Numbered from the stretch's first letter, positions 17,556 through 26,143 are shown. The stretch is 64,000 nt of DNA from Methylobacterium sp. AMS5 (GCF_001542815.1 NZ_CP006992.1:5213501-5277500); one strand, 5' to 3'. A program made the numbers and translations. The notes: a model not told the origin generated them from the sequence alone.

Positions 17556-17930
17556 TCAGTGCTCTGCGTCAACGGCGGGGGCGAGAATGCGCGGGGTTTG
17601 CTGGTGTTGTACGACTCGCCACTCCTCGTGCGACAGTCGGCGGTATGTCGAGGTGCAATGGGCCTCGTAGGTCTCTTCGCCGCGTGACGCCTTCACGGAG
17701 TAGGCGATGACGATCAGGCCTTCCTGGGGGCGTGCGATCCGACCATCGTCGAACGCGACGCTCGACCAACGCGGTGTGTCCGCGACTGCTTCGATCGCCT
17801 GAGCGCCGCCGAAGACGTAGGGCGGCTGCGGCAATGCCATCAAGCACTCGTCATCGATGAGTTCGCGGTAATGATCCGGGTCACCGGTCCAAAGGCTCTT
17901 TTCGAACGACCAAACACGATCATCGTCCAC
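17556..17930 (-). CDS. DUF4440 / NTF2-like domain protein
   Basis: A 124-residue cytoplasmic protein with the SnoaL/NTF2-like cone fold signature of DUF4440: an N-terminal helix (VWSFEKSLWTGDPDHYRELI), then LPQPPYVFGGAQAIEAV, and beta strands with IVIAYSVKASRGEETYEAHCTSTYRR and WRVVQHQQTP at the end. Such proteins include small isomerases, hydrolases and stress proteins of unknown substrate. It is monocistronic, with no obvious partner. The 290 bp between it and tRNA-Asn hold no gene that I can see. Confidence 0.7.
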   Translation of the reverse strand: MDDDRVWSFEKSLWTGDPDHYRELIDDECLMALPQPPYVFGGAQAIEAVADTPRWSSVAFDDGRIARPQEGLIVIAYSVKASRGEETYEAHCTSTYRRLSHEEWRVVQHQQTPRILAPAVDAEH

Positions 17931-18064
17931 GGGGTCCTCCTCGGGCTCTCGAAGTGCCGGGACAAGACCTGCGCGCCGTGATCGTTCCTGGAAAGCACCC
18001 GCCCCGATGGTCGCGTGCGTCCCGCTCTACGGATGGCATGCCTCGGCTCAGAGCCGATGCAGCC

Positions 18065-18340
18065 TCAGGCGCTGGCGACCTCGAACTCCATGCCGCGTCC
18101 CGGCCCCTGGTCGGCATAATCCACGAGCGTCAATCCCCGCTCGATCAGTGTCTCTTCGAGGATGTCGCGGTGCTTGCGCACCATCTGCCCGATCGCCAGC
18201 GGCGTCAGGCGCGGGCTCGACCGGCGCAGGGCATCCACGCCGACATGGGCCGGCATGCCCTCGTTTTCGGCGATCCGTGCGAGCGCCAAACCCAGATCGC
18301 GAGCCTTCGTCTCTGCGGCCGATTTCGGCTTGAAAGCCAT
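18065..18340 (-). CDS. Hypothetical 91-residue protein
   Basis: A 91-residue protein starting MAFKPKSAAETKARDLG, Leu/Arg-rich and mostly helical, without TM segments. The central region (LTPLAIGQMVRKHRDILEETLIERGL) resembles a short helix-turn-helix-like arrangement but no family is recognised. A GAAGAGGC-type ribosome binding site precedes ATG 18340 (minus strand). It is likely in an operon with the 82-residue hypothetical that begins at 18616, whose stop is 27 bp upstream. Function unknown. Confidence 0.5.
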   Translation of the reverse strand: MAFKPKSAAETKARDLGLALARIAENEGMPAHVGVDALRRSSPRLTPLAIGQMVRKHRDILEETLIERGLTLVDYADQGPGRGMEFEVASA

Positions 18341-18367
18341 GTGATGCCTCTTCTCTCGATGCTTTCG

Positions 18368-18616
18368 TCAGGCGGCCTGCAGCGTCTCGGCGAAGTCTTC
18401 CGGCACCTCGCCGAACCGGCCGAGAATCGTCGCGCTTTCCAACTCCCCCGTTTCGTCGTCCGCCACGATCTGGATCGCGGCGGTGCCCGGCAGCCGTGTG
18501 GCCATCGCCTCGGCCCGCTTCAGCGCACCGTTCACCGTCGGCGACACCTGTTGGTCGCCGGGGCACAGGCGTTTGCGCTTCAGAATGAAGGTCTGCACGA
18601 GGTAGGTCGTCCGCAT
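18368..18616 (-). CDS. Hypothetical 82-residue protein
   Basis: Starting from ATG 18616 (MRTTYLVQTFILKRKRLCPG) this encodes 82 residues. The open frame extends to 18667, but that leader has no reason to be real. The VQTFILKRKRLCPGDQQVSPTVNGALKRAEAMA pattern (strand, then charged loop, then helix with RAEAMA) looks like a small alpha/beta protein seen in many Rhizobiales genomes as an uncharacterised ORF. Its C-terminal part carries an acidic helix (EVPEDFAETLQAA). Probably co-transcribed with the 91-residue gene after it. Confidence 0.55.
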   Translation of the reverse strand: MRTTYLVQTFILKRKRLCPGDQQVSPTVNGALKRAEAMATRLPGTAAIQIVADDETGELESATILGRFGEVPEDFAETLQAA

Positions 18617-18790
18617 CGTCACCGTCGTTCTCCCGCACCAGGGCCGAATCAGCCGCCATTCGCGCATCGGGCAAGCCGGAAATCGGCCGCCCGCTTGTTC
18701 TATTTTCGTTCTAGCACGAAAGATGGCGCTGCGTGAGCCTGTTTTGCAGCGCCGACACGCTTGGTGGGCGACGGTCTGCGGGGATAACGA

Positions 18791-18901
18791 TCAGCCGCCA
18801 CCGATACCGGCGATCACTTTGCCCGTGCCGTTGCAGTCCGGGCAGCTCTCGGCTTCGATCTGCCCGATTCCGTTCCAGCCAGCCGAATGCAGAGCGGGCA
18901 C
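18791..18901 (-). CDS. Possible tiny zinc-finger (DnaJ-type) protein or remnant
   Basis: A short minus-strand frame starting at GTG 18901 encodes 36 residues ending SCPDCNGTGKVIAGIGGG. The CPDCNGTGKV piece is one half of a DnaJ-type zinc-binding repeat (CxxCxGxG). A second CxxC pair, needed to bind zinc, is missing, so this is either a fragment of a larger zinc-ribbon protein or a decayed gene. AAAGG lies about 8 nt upstream of the GTG. The rest of 18668-19167 shows no other gene. Confidence 0.3.
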   Translation of the reverse strand: MPALHSAGWNGIGQIEAESCPDCNGTGKVIAGIGGG

Positions 18902-19167
18902 GGCGCCAACCTTTGAGTCATGCCCGCCTATTACGGGCCAAAGTGGTGGCAGCCCGGGCGATCGGGCTCGTCGTGTGGCTGATGCGCTGTTCAGGCGGAA
19001 CGCCGCGATCGCGCGATCCTGACATGGCCGCGGCGGCGTCACCCGGTCGGCACGCTTCGAACGCCCTCCCGGCACGAATCGATGCGCGATCGTTCCAACT
19101 TTACCGGATGGTGCAACGGCATCTTATCGGGCGTGTGCCACGCTTCGATGCTCACGTGAGGACATCG

Positions 19168-19419
19168 ATGTCCAGTCATGCAGGATTTCCGATCGACACC
19201 CCTCCGACGCCCGGTGAGGTCGGGTTGATCGCGGTCGATGAACACACCTCGATCGGGTGCTGGGTCCACGACATCTCCGCGCAGGACGTCGAGATCGTCG
19301 TTCCGGACGCCTCCCTGGTCCCGGATGTGTTCATGCTGACATCGTCGGCCAAGGAATCCATCAAGGTGTGCCGCACCTTGTGGCGAACCGACGAGATGAT
19401 CGGCGCACGGCAGCTTTAG
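19168..19419 (+). CDS. Small PilZ-like domain protein
   Basis: From ATG 19168 (MSSHAGFPIDTPPTPGE) this encodes 83 residues. The strand pattern IGCWVHDISAQDVEIVVPD, followed by VPDVFMLTSSAKESIKVCRTLWRTDEMIGARQL, matches the short PilZ-type beta barrels abundant in Methylobacterium (a D-I-S turn, then a VPD-F-L strand, then C-R-x-x-W-R). The c-di-GMP-binding RxxxR and [D/N]zSxxG signatures are degenerate here, so ligand binding is doubtful. A long open frame extends upstream to 18733 but is Arg-rich and uninformative. The gene is followed by a degenerate copy of repeat R1. Confidence 0.5.
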   Translation: MSSHAGFPIDTPPTPGEVGLIAVDEHTSIGCWVHDISAQDVEIVVPDASLVPDVFMLTSSAKESIKVCRTLWRTDEMIGARQL

Positions 19420-19420
19420 G

Positions 19421-19470
19421 TCGTCGTCCGGACGGTGGCCGTCGGCTTTCGAAAAAATGCGACGCCAATC
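19421..19470 (-). repeat. Dispersed repeat R1, degenerate copy D
   Basis: CGTCCGGACGGTGGCCGTCGG followed by CTTTCGAAAAAATGCGACGC resembles the tail of R1 copy B in the same relative order (gtcccgaaaggtggttgccgg, then cttTCGCAAAAAAGATGATG). The palindromic head is not recognisable. Probably a decayed copy. Confidence 0.4.
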
Positions 19471-20328
19471 GTGAATGGGAGCCGTGCCTCCGAAAGCGCA
19501 TCGGCCCGCGCAACGGCTGGCTATCCCTCCATCCGATCCAATGATGCGGGGAGTGTCTTCACAATTCGACGAAATGCGTGAGCCGGTCCGCGTTCAACGA
19601 ACCGCGCGGGCTCTTGCCGGGTTGATCGTGCCGGTAGTGCCTCATGGCCGAGACCAAACAGCCGGACACAGTCGAAGCCCCGGATCGACCCCGCCTGACG
19701 CCCCAAGGGCCATAGCAGCGGCCCGACTTCCGGGGAGGACAGTACCGATTCCCAAGGCGGCGCAAAGCAAGGGCAAGGCGACAAAGCGGAAGGCGAGTCG
19801 TAATCGCTGAAACGCGTGACGGGCCGGCTTCTCGAAGAGAAGACCGACCCGCCTGTCGCCTGCGTACCGCATTGGGGGCTGGTAGCCCAACGACACTGAT
19901 ACAAACGAACCCGGCGTCGTAGATCATCCCGAACCGTGAAGATTGGCGTGACGTTGCCGAGACCGCCAACGTGTTGTCAACGTGCATGTTTTTCGCAAAG
20001 TGGCGGCTGCGCAGAAAAATCACATCGCCATCATGTGCGCCATCACACGAAGTTTGCTCTCCACGACTTGGGCAGCGGAACGAGTCGTTTCCATCAAATG
20101 ATGCGTGGGCGCTCGAATATTCCGGCTTTACGTCGATGCGTACGACCGGAGCGTGGGCAATTGTTGTCCCACCACGGTTCCCGACCGAGGCCGCCTATCA
20201 TCGCCCACCAATTTCCGGCCTGTTCGTCAACGGTAAGTTTTTGTTAACCATCTCGATGCAATCCTCAGCACCATCGCTCTCCCTTGCCGGTTGCGACACG
20301 GTTCCTTCAGATTCGGCCTGGTCGATTC
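19471..20328. other. Long stretch without a convincing gene
   Basis: About 860 bp in which all open frames are short and have shadow-like composition. The only mildly interesting one is minus-strand 19642-19896, whose middle (FRFVALPLLCAALGIGTVL) could be a TM helix, but it has no ribosome binding site or known relative. Positions 19940-20250 are less GC-rich than the surroundings. The region may be a decayed accessory segment. Confidence 0.4.
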
Positions 20329-20535
20329 ATGGTACATCTCGCGACGGACTACCCCAGCGGATTGATCGTCGAAGCCGCCATGCCCGCTCTGAACGGCGAG
20401 AGTCGCGATCGGATCGGGCAGGGCCTGCGTGACGCCTATGTCGAGCGCTGCGACGCGCAGCCGATCACCGACGCGCAAGTCGAACTGCTGCTGCAACTGC
20501 GGCAGAAAGAGCGCGATCGCCGCCGCAGCGCCTGA
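20329..20535 (+). CDS. Small NepR-like protein (possible anti-sigma factor)
   Basis: From ATG 20329 (MVHLATDYPSG) this encodes 68 residues. The C-terminal half (RIGQGLRDAYVERCDAQPI, then TDAQVELLLQLRQKERDR) has the spacing of the NepR core: I-G-x-x-L-R-x-x-Y, a short loop ending Q-P-I/V, then D-x-x-x-x-L-L-x-x-L. NepR proteins bind EcfG sigma factors and are released by PhyR in the alphaproteobacterial general stress response. No phyR or ecfG gene is adjacent, and the conserved P-D-R-F turn is replaced by T-D-A-Q. I therefore treat it as a divergent paralogue or a chance match. Confidence 0.4.
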   Translation: MVHLATDYPSGLIVEAAMPALNGESRDRIGQGLRDAYVERCDAQPITDAQVELLLQLRQKERDRRRSA

Positions 20536-20578
20536 GGATCGGGGCTTTCGGTCTCAAGCGACCTTGGCTTGAGATCGA

Positions 20579-20854
20579 TTACTGCCAGCGCCGGGCCATC
20601 GGCTGCTGGCGCCGGACCTCGGCGGCACGGATCATGGTCAGAACCCGATCGAGATCCTTGAGCAGAGACGACTCGGTCGCGCGCGCCGCGGCGATTTCCC
20701 GGTCATCGCTGCCGAAGCGTTGACGCTGCTGCTGCAGAGTCAGCTCGTCCTCAAGGGCCGCCCGCTCCGCATGGAGCGCGAGGTAGGCCGCCTCCTGAGG
20801 ATCGGCCGGATCGAGGAGGGGCTCTTCCTCGTGGGATGAATGTGGCTCCGTCAC
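20579..20854 (-). CDS. Small coiled-coil hypothetical protein
   Basis: From GTG 20854 (reading TEPHSSHEEEPLLDP) this encodes 91 residues. An acidic N-terminus (SSHEEEPLLDPADPQEAAY) is followed by a charged helix likely to form a coiled coil (LHAERAALEDELTLQQQRQRF and ESSLLKDLDRVLTMIRAAEVRRQQ). No signal peptide and no TM segment. The open frame continues upstream to 20947 and would then include part of repeat R2 copy c, which argues against the longer start. It converges with the NepR-like gene. Function unknown. Confidence 0.5.
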   Translation of the reverse strand: MTEPHSSHEEEPLLDPADPQEAAYLALHAERAALEDELTLQQQRQRFGSDDREIAAARATESSLLKDLDRVLTMIRAAEVRRQQPMARRWQ

Positions 20855-20939
20855 GATGACGGTCTCCTCGGACGTTTCAAGTGTAGGCCCGGTACCACTC
20901 TGGATCTCGCGAAGATCGCTCTCGTGGCGCGGCTTACAA

Positions 20940-21016
20940 TGCCCCACGAAACGCCCGGGCGCCGATCACCGCCGTATTGGCTGCGATGGTGCCGCGGGCG
21001 TTTTCTGAGAGACACT
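20940..21016 (+). repeat. Dispersed palindromic repeat R2, copy c
   Basis: CCCACGAAACGCCCGGGCGCCGATCACC opens and CGGGCGTTTTCTGAGAGACAC closes this 77-bp element, matching copies a and b in order and spacing; its centre has diverged. It lies upstream of the pst operon, 130 bp before the Pho boxes. Confidence 0.6.
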
Positions 21017-21147
21017 GGCCCACCTACCTGTGCTGCTAACGCTCTCAGGGCCCGAAACGCTCCCAGGGGGCCGCGTGGTCCCCATCGCGGTTCCATCCCC
21101 AGCGAAATTCCGTCTTCTCCCAGGGCTTTCCAAGACCTTCCCGGGGC

Positions 21148-21176
21148 CTGTCATGTCACCGTCATGTCGCCGTCAT
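21148..21176 (+). promoter_or_regulatory. Triple Pho box upstream of pstS (PhoB binding)
   Basis: Three direct repeats of the PhoB half-site occur at exact 11-bp spacing: CTGTCAT at 21148-21154, CCGTCAT at 21159-21165 and CCGTCAT at 21170-21176. A canonical Pho box is two such 7-mers separated by 4 bp, so this array offers two overlapping boxes. It lies 104 bp before the pstS start, and phoB is encoded at the end of the same cluster. Confidence 0.8.
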
Positions 21177-21279
21177 AGAGGCGGCGCGTCGGTGCACTAG
21201 ATGGCAGCAGCGTCGCAGCGAGACCGGCTCCGGACGGAGCCGGCCCCGACAATGCGCCCGACACCTTACGGAGATGATC

Positions 21280-22320
21280 GTGAAACCTTTCACTTACGCT
21301 CTGGCCGTCGGCCTCGCGGCCGCCCAGCTCGCGACTTCGGCTCTCGCGGCCGACATCACCGGCGCCGGCGCCACCTTCCCCTTCCCCGTCTACTCGAAGT
21401 GGGCGGAAGCCTACCGCAAGGAAACCGGCACGGGCCTGAACTACCAGTCCATCGGTTCGGGCGGCGGCATCAAGCAGATCCAGGCCAAGACCGTCGATTT
21501 CGGCGCCACCGACGCGCCGCTCAAGCCCGCGCAGCTCGAGAAGGACGGCCTTGTGCAGTTCCCCACCGTGATGGGCGGCGTGGTGCCGGTCATCAACGTT
21601 CCGGGCATCGAGGCCGGCAAGATCAAGCTGACCGGCGAGCTTCTGGCCGACATCTACGCCGGCAAGATCCTGAAATGGTCCGACCCGAAGATCGCCAAGC
21701 TCAATGACGGCGTGAAGCTGCCCGACGCCAACATCACCCCGGTCTACCGCTCGGACGCGTCCGGCACGACCAACATCTTCACGACCTACCTCTCGTCGGT
21801 CTCCGAGCCGTGGAAGAAGGAGTTCGGCGCCGCCACCACCGTGAGCTGGCCGGTCGGCCAGGGCGGCAAGGGCAACGAGGGCGTGACCGCCACCGTCAAG
21901 CAGGTCCCGAACTCGATCGGCTACGTCGAGTCGGCCTACGCCAAGCAGAACAAGCTCGCCTACGCGCTGATCGGGAACAAGGCCGGCAAGTATCCGCAGC
22001 CGGACGACAAGGCGTTCCAGGCCGCCGCCGCCAGCGCCGACTGGAAGTCGACCCCGGGCTTCGGCATCACCCTGACCAACCAGGCCGGCGACGACGCTTG
22101 GCCGATCACCGCCGCCACCTTCATCCTCGTCCACAAGGACGCGGCGGATGCGGCCAAGGCCGGCGACGTGCTGAAGTTCTTCGATTGGGCCTACAAGAAC
22201 GGTGACAAGCTCGCCACCGAACTCGACTACGTCCCGCTCCCCGACGCCGTCGTCGGCCTGATCCACGAGGAGTGGAAGGGCATCAAGGGCAAGGACGGCA
22301 AGCCCGTCTTCGGCATGTAA
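21280..22320 (+). CDS. pstS: Phosphate ABC transporter substrate-binding protein PstS
   Basis: A periplasmic phosphate-binding protein of 346 residues. A signal peptide (YALAVGLAAAQLATSALA) precedes ADITGAGATFPFPVYSKW, the conserved mature start. Phosphate-binding elements are visible: GAGATFP, SIGSGGGIKQI, DFGATDAPL and RSDASGTTNIF. I prefer GTG 21280 over ATG 21274 because GGAG (21270-21273) lies 6 nt before the GTG but runs straight into the ATG; the difference is two residues. It is the first gene of the pst operon, directly under the Pho boxes. Confidence 0.95.
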   Translation: MKPFTYALAVGLAAAQLATSALAADITGAGATFPFPVYSKWAEAYRKETGTGLNYQSIGSGGGIKQIQAKTVDFGATDAPLKPAQLEKDGLVQFPTVMGGVVPVINVPGIEAGKIKLTGELLADIYAGKILKWSDPKIAKLNDGVKLPDANITPVYRSDASGTTNIFTTYLSSVSEPWKKEFGAATTVSWPVGQGGKGNEGVTATVKQVPNSIGYVESAYAKQNKLAYALIGNKAGKYPQPDDKAFQAAAASADWKSTPGFGITLTNQAGDDAWPITAATFILVHKDAADAAKAGDVLKFFDWAYKNGDKLATELDYVPLPDAVVGLIHEEWKGIKGKDGKPVFGM

Positions 22321-22332
22321 GCGATCCTCTCA

Positions 22333-22363
22333 GGCCCTCTCCCGAAACCGGGAGGGGGCCTTT
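22333..22363 (+). terminator. Hairpin between pstS and pstC (terminator/attenuator)
   Basis: A 12-bp stem (22333-22344 with 22349-22360, one G-U pair, AAAC loop) is followed by TTTCT, just after the pstS stop. It is likely a partial terminator and mRNA stabiliser that keeps PstS in excess over the membrane components. The T-tract is short, so read-through is expected. Confidence 0.7.
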
Positions 22364-22433
22364 CTCCGAGTGTCCGGCTCGCCTCGCGCGCCACGGCGCG
22401 CTAAACGCCACCCATTCGAGAGCCCTTCCGCGG

Positions 22434-23408
22434 ATGACCGCTTTGACCCAGTCCATCGCCGTGGCCAGCGAGAGCGGCGTGCCCCGCACCGCCCCGAGCA
22501 AGACCAGCGACCGCCTGTTCCAGGGGGCGGCCTACGGTTCGGCTCTGCTCGTGCTGCTGGTTCTCGCCGGCATCCTCGGCTCGATCGTCTACGGGGCTTG
22601 GCCGGCTTTCTCGGAGTTCGGCTTCGGCTTCCTCACCTCCAGCGCCTGGAATATCGGCACCGAGCAGTTCGGCGCTTTGCCGGCGGTGATCGGCACCGTC
22701 GCCGCCGCGATGCTCGCCCTCGTCATCGGCGTGCCGGTTTCGCTCGGCATCGCGATCTACCTCACGCAGCTCTGCCCCGGCTGGGCGCGCAAGCCCGTCG
22801 CCATGACCATCGAGCTGCTCGCATCCGTGCCGAGCATCATCTACGGCATGTGGGGCCTGTTCGTGTTCGCCCCGCTCTTTGCCCGCTTCGTGCAGGTGCC
22901 GGTCTCGAACCTCGTCGAGGGGATCCCGATCGTCGGCACCATCCTCTACGCCCGCATCCCCTCGGGCGTCGGCGTGCTCACCGCCGGCATCATCCTCGCG
23001 ATCATGATCGTGCCGTTCGTGGCCTCGATCACCCGCGACATGCTCGACCAGATCCCGACCGTCCTGCGCGAGAGCGCCTACGGCATTGGCTGCACCACCT
23101 GGGAGGTCGTGCGCCACGTCCTCGTGCCCCAGGCCTCGGTCTCCATCATCGGCGCGATCATGCTCGGCCTCGGCCGGGCGCTGGGCGAGACCATGGCGGT
23201 CACCTTCGTCATCGGCAACGCCAACCGGCTCTCGGCCTCGATCTTCGATCCGGGTTCGACCATCGCCTCGCGCATCGCCAACGAGTTCAACGAGGCAGAC
23301 GGGCTCCAGCTCTCCTCGCTGATGGCGCTCGGTTGCCTGCTCTTCATCATCACGTTCATCGTGCTGATCATCGCGCGCCTCCTCGTGCGGCGCGCCAAGG
23401 TCGCCTGA
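22434..23408 (+). CDS. pstC: Phosphate ABC transporter permease PstC
   Basis: A 324-residue inner-membrane permease with six TM helices. The first is at about 34-55 (SALLVLLVLAGILGSIVYGAW). The cytoplasmic EAA loop (ESAYGIGCTTWEVVRHVLVPQA) is near residues 214-235 and contacts PstB. The GRALGETMAVTFVIGN segment after it is typical of PstC. It pairs with PstA to form the phosphate channel. ATG 22434 comes after the attenuator hairpin; the upstream extension of the frame is not real. Confidence 0.95.
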   Translation: MTALTQSIAVASESGVPRTAPSKTSDRLFQGAAYGSALLVLLVLAGILGSIVYGAWPAFSEFGFGFLTSSAWNIGTEQFGALPAVIGTVAAAMLALVIGVPVSLGIAIYLTQLCPGWARKPVAMTIELLASVPSIIYGMWGLFVFAPLFARFVQVPVSNLVEGIPIVGTILYARIPSGVGVLTAGIILAIMIVPFVASITRDMLDQIPTVLRESAYGIGCTTWEVVRHVLVPQASVSIIGAIMLGLGRALGETMAVTFVIGNANRLSASIFDPGSTIASRIANEFNEADGLQLSSLMALGCLLFIITFIVLIIARLLVRRAKVA

Positions 23409-23445
23409 ACCGATCGAACCGCCGTCAGCCTCGGAAAGTCGAGCC

Positions 23446-24339
23446 ATGGACGCCAGCACTCCCTTCGCGACGGCCGACCACTCCCCGCGGGCGAGCCGGG
23501 TGCGCTCCGGCCGCCGGATCGCCGACCGCATCCTGATCCTGGCAAGCACGCTCGCGACGCTGCTCGGCATCGTCGTGCTCGGCTCGATCCTGCTGATGCT
23601 CATCGTCGAGGGCGTGAAGGGCTTCACCCCCACCCTGCTCACGGCGCCGACGCCGGGGCCGGGCTCCGAGGGCGGCGGCATCGCCAACGCCATCCTCGGC
23701 AGCCTCGTGATGACGTTCATCGGCATCGTCATCGCCACGCCGGTCGGGCTGATGGCCGGCACCTTCCTCGCCGAGTACGGCCGCACCTCGAAGATCGCGG
23801 ACATCATCCGCTTCCTGAACGACGTCCTGCTCTCGGCGCCCTCGATCCTGATCGGCCTGTTCGTCTACACGCTGATGGTGCGCCCGATGGGCACCTATTC
23901 CGGCTGGGCCGGCGCGGTGGCGCTCGCCATCATCGCCACCCCCGTGATCGTGCGCACCACCGAGGACATGCTGCGCCTCGTGCCGGGCCAGATGCGCGAG
24001 GCCGGCGCCGCGCTCGGCGCGCCCCGTTCCCTCGTCATCCGCGCGATCACGTGGCGGGCGGCGAGCGCGGGTATCGTCACCGGCATCATCCTGGCGCTCG
24101 CCCGCATCGCTGGCGAGACCGCGCCGCTCCTGTTCACGGCGCTCAACAACAACAGCTGGTTCAACGCCAACCTGCTCGGCGGCGTGCCCAACCTTCCGGT
24201 GATGATCTACCAGTTCGCGCTGTCGCCCTACCCGAACTGGCAGAGCCTCGCCTGGGCCGGCGCGCTTCTCATCACCGTCACCATCCTGGCCCTGTCGGTG
24301 GTGGCCCGCCTCGTGATCAAGGACCAGCGGGCGCGCTGA
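23446..24339 (+). CDS. pstA: Phosphate ABC transporter permease PstA
   Basis: A 297-residue inner-membrane permease, partner of PstC. The N-terminus is Arg-rich and cytoplasmic, followed by TM1 (ILILASTLATLLGIVVLGSILLM, about residues 27-49). The EAA loop (EAGAALGAPRSLVIRAITWRAA) and the following ARIAGETAPLLFTALNN are diagnostic for PstA. ATG 23446 lies 37 bp after the pstC stop. The central segment forms the rest of the phosphate pathway through the membrane. Confidence 0.95.
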   Translation: MDASTPFATADHSPRASRVRSGRRIADRILILASTLATLLGIVVLGSILLMLIVEGVKGFTPTLLTAPTPGPGSEGGGIANAILGSLVMTFIGIVIATPVGLMAGTFLAEYGRTSKIADIIRFLNDVLLSAPSILIGLFVYTLMVRPMGTYSGWAGAVALAIIATPVIVRTTEDMLRLVPGQMREAGAALGAPRSLVIRAITWRAASAGIVTGIILALARIAGETAPLLFTALNNNSWFNANLLGGVPNLPVMIYQFALSPYPNWQSLAWAGALLITVTILALSVVARLVIKDQRAR

Positions 24340-24378
24340 GGCGGCCCCGGACAGACCTCCTACCAGCGAGACAATTCG

Positions 24379-25194
24379 ATGAGCGCCTCCCCCGCGATCC
24401 GCAGCCAGTTCGAAGGCCGAAGCCCGGCCGACGTCAAGGCTCCCGTGCGCATCGCCTGCAAGGACCTCAACTTCTACTATGGCAGCTTCCATGGCCTGAA
24501 GGACATCAACCTCAATTTCCGCGACCGGCAGGTGACCGCGCTGATCGGTCCCTCGGGCTGCGGGAAGTCGACGCTGCTGCGCACCTTCAACCGGATCTAC
24601 AGCCTCTATCCCGAGCAGCGCGCGGAAGGTGAGATCCTCCTCGACGGGCAGAACGTTCTGGACCCGAAGATCGATCTCAACGAGCTGCGCTCGCGCGTCG
24701 GCATGGTGTTCCAGAAGCCGACCCCCTTCCCGATGTCGATCTACGACAACGTCGCCTTCGGCCTGCGCCTCTACGAGAAGCTGCCGAAAGCCGAGCTCGA
24801 CGTGCGCGTTGAGGAATCCCTGCGCAAGGCCGCGTTGTGGGACGAGGTGAAGGACAAGCTCAAGCAGTCCGGCACCGGCCTGTCCGGCGGCCAGCAGCAG
24901 CGCCTGTGCATCGCCCGCACCGTGGCACAGCGCCCCGAGGTGATCCTGTTCGACGAGCCGACCTCGGCCCTCGACCCGATCTCCACCGGCCGCATCGAGG
25001 AGCTGATCGAGCAGTTGCGGACCGAGTTCACGATCGTCATCGTGACCCACAACATGCAGCAGGCCGCGCGCATCTCGCAGTTCACGGCGTTCATGTATCT
25101 CGGCGAGCTGATCGAGTTCGACGCGACCACGAAGATTTTCATGAATCCGTCCAAGCGGCAGACCCAGGACTATATCACCGGCCGCTTCGGCTGA
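24379..25194 (+). CDS. pstB: Phosphate ABC transporter ATP-binding protein PstB
   Basis: A 271-residue ATPase. Walker A (GPSGCGKST) is near residues 56-64, the Q-loop is in [12 protein letters not shown], the signature LSGGQQQR near 172-179, and Walker [13 protein letters not shown] near 191-202. [21 protein letters not shown] at the N-terminus is typical of PstB. It sits 39 bp after pstA and powers the PstAC channel; it also takes part, with PhoU, in signalling phosphate sufficiency to PhoR. Confidence 0.97.
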   Translation: MSASPAIRSQFEGRSPADVKAPVRIACKDLNFYYGSFHGLKDINLNFRDRQVTALIGPSGCGKSTLLRTFNRIYSLYPEQRAEGEILLDGQNVLDPKIDLNELRSRVGMVFQKPTPFPMSIYDNVAFGLRLYEKLPKAELDVRVEESLRKAALWDEVKDKLKQSGTGLSGGQQQRLCIARTVAQRPEVILFDEPTSALDPISTGRIEELIEQLRTEFTIVIVTHNMQQAARISQFTAFMYLGELIEFDATTKIFMNPSKRQTQDYITGRFG

Positions 25195-25325
25195 GATCGG
25201 CTGCGACTGCACCACAGCCGCAGCCCCCCTGTGCCCTCGTTGAGATGCATCCTCTTCGGCCGGACCCGTGTCCATCGCAGCTTGAGAGCGCTCTCGTCCG
25301 ACCGCCTGATCGGGAAATTCGCGAC

Positions 25326-26039
25326 ATGGCCGACCATATCGTCTCGTCCTACGACACCGACCTTGAGAACCTGCGCCGCACGATCGCCGAGATGGGCGGC
25401 GTGGCCGAGAAGATGATGACGGATGCCACCGACGCGCTGGTGCGGCGGGATACCACCCTCGCCCAGGCGGTGATCGTCGCCGACAAGCGCCTCGACCTGC
25501 TGCAGCGGGAGATCGAGGAGCGTTCGGTTCTCCTCATCGCCCGGCGTCAGCCGCTGGCCATCGACCTGCGCGAGACGATCTCCGGCATCCGTGTCTCGGG
25601 CGACCTGGAACGGATCGGCGATCTCGCCAAGAACATCGCCAAGCGCGTCGTGGCGATCAGCGATCAGGCCCAGCCGCAGAAGATCGTGCTCGGCGTCCAG
25701 CACATGAGCGACCTCGTTCAGGAACAGCTCAAGGACGTGCTCGATGCCTATGCGAGCCGCGACGTGACCGCCGCCCGCGAGGTTTGGGAGCGGGACAGCG
25801 CCATCGACGCGCTCTACAATTCACTGTTCCGGGAACTCCTCACCTACATGATGGAGGATCCGCGCAACATCTCGTTCTGTACGCATCTGCTGTTCTGCGC
25901 CAAGAATGTCGAGCGGATCGGCGATCACACCACCAACGTTGCCGAAACCATCGAATACCTCGTCACCGGCGAGCCGCCGACGGCTGAGCGGCCCAAGAAC
26001 GACGCTTCGAACTACGCGACGATTACGCCGGGCGCCTAG
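25326..26039 (+). CDS. phoU: Phosphate signalling complex protein PhoU
   Basis: A 237-residue all-helical protein with two three-helix PhoU repeats. The metal-binding motifs are recognisable as SGDLERIGDLAKNIAKR (first repeat, about residues 90-106) and AKNVERIGDHTTNVAETI (second, about 197-214), each with the E-R-I-G-D signature. PhoU links the Pst transporter to the PhoR kinase and represses the regulon when phosphate is plentiful. ATG 25326 follows a 130-bp gap after pstB. R1 copy B begins directly after its stop. Confidence 0.95.
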   Translation: MADHIVSSYDTDLENLRRTIAEMGGVAEKMMTDATDALVRRDTTLAQAVIVADKRLDLLQREIEERSVLLIARRQPLAIDLRETISGIRVSGDLERIGDLAKNIAKRVVAISDQAQPQKIVLGVQHMSDLVQEQLKDVLDAYASRDVTAAREVWERDSAIDALYNSLFRELLTYMMEDPRNISFCTHLLFCAKNVERIGDHTTNVAETIEYLVTGEPPTAERPKNDASNYATITPGA

Positions 26040-26040
26040 C

Positions 26041-26143
26041 GTATCGTCCCGAAAGGTGGTTGCCGGCTTTCGCAAAAAAGATGATGCGAAAACAAGAGCC
26101 TCGAGCATCGTCCGGGATCAGGTATCCAGGACGATGTTCGAGG
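26041..26143 (-). repeat. Dispersed repeat R1, copy B
   Basis: Read on the minus strand, a palindromic head (CTCGAACATCGTCCTGGA with CCGGACGATGCTCGAG) is followed by a tail with CGAAAGCCGGCAACCACC and TTTCGGGACGAT. It differs from copy C at only about 10-12 positions by eye. It lies between phoU and phoB, two genes transcribed in the same direction, so its hairpin may modulate phoB expression. Confidence 0.85.

Noticed and set aside
23425..25275. 616-codon minus-strand frame opposite pstA/pstB
   Set aside because: Antisense of two clear transporter genes; no ribosome binding site or conserved motif.
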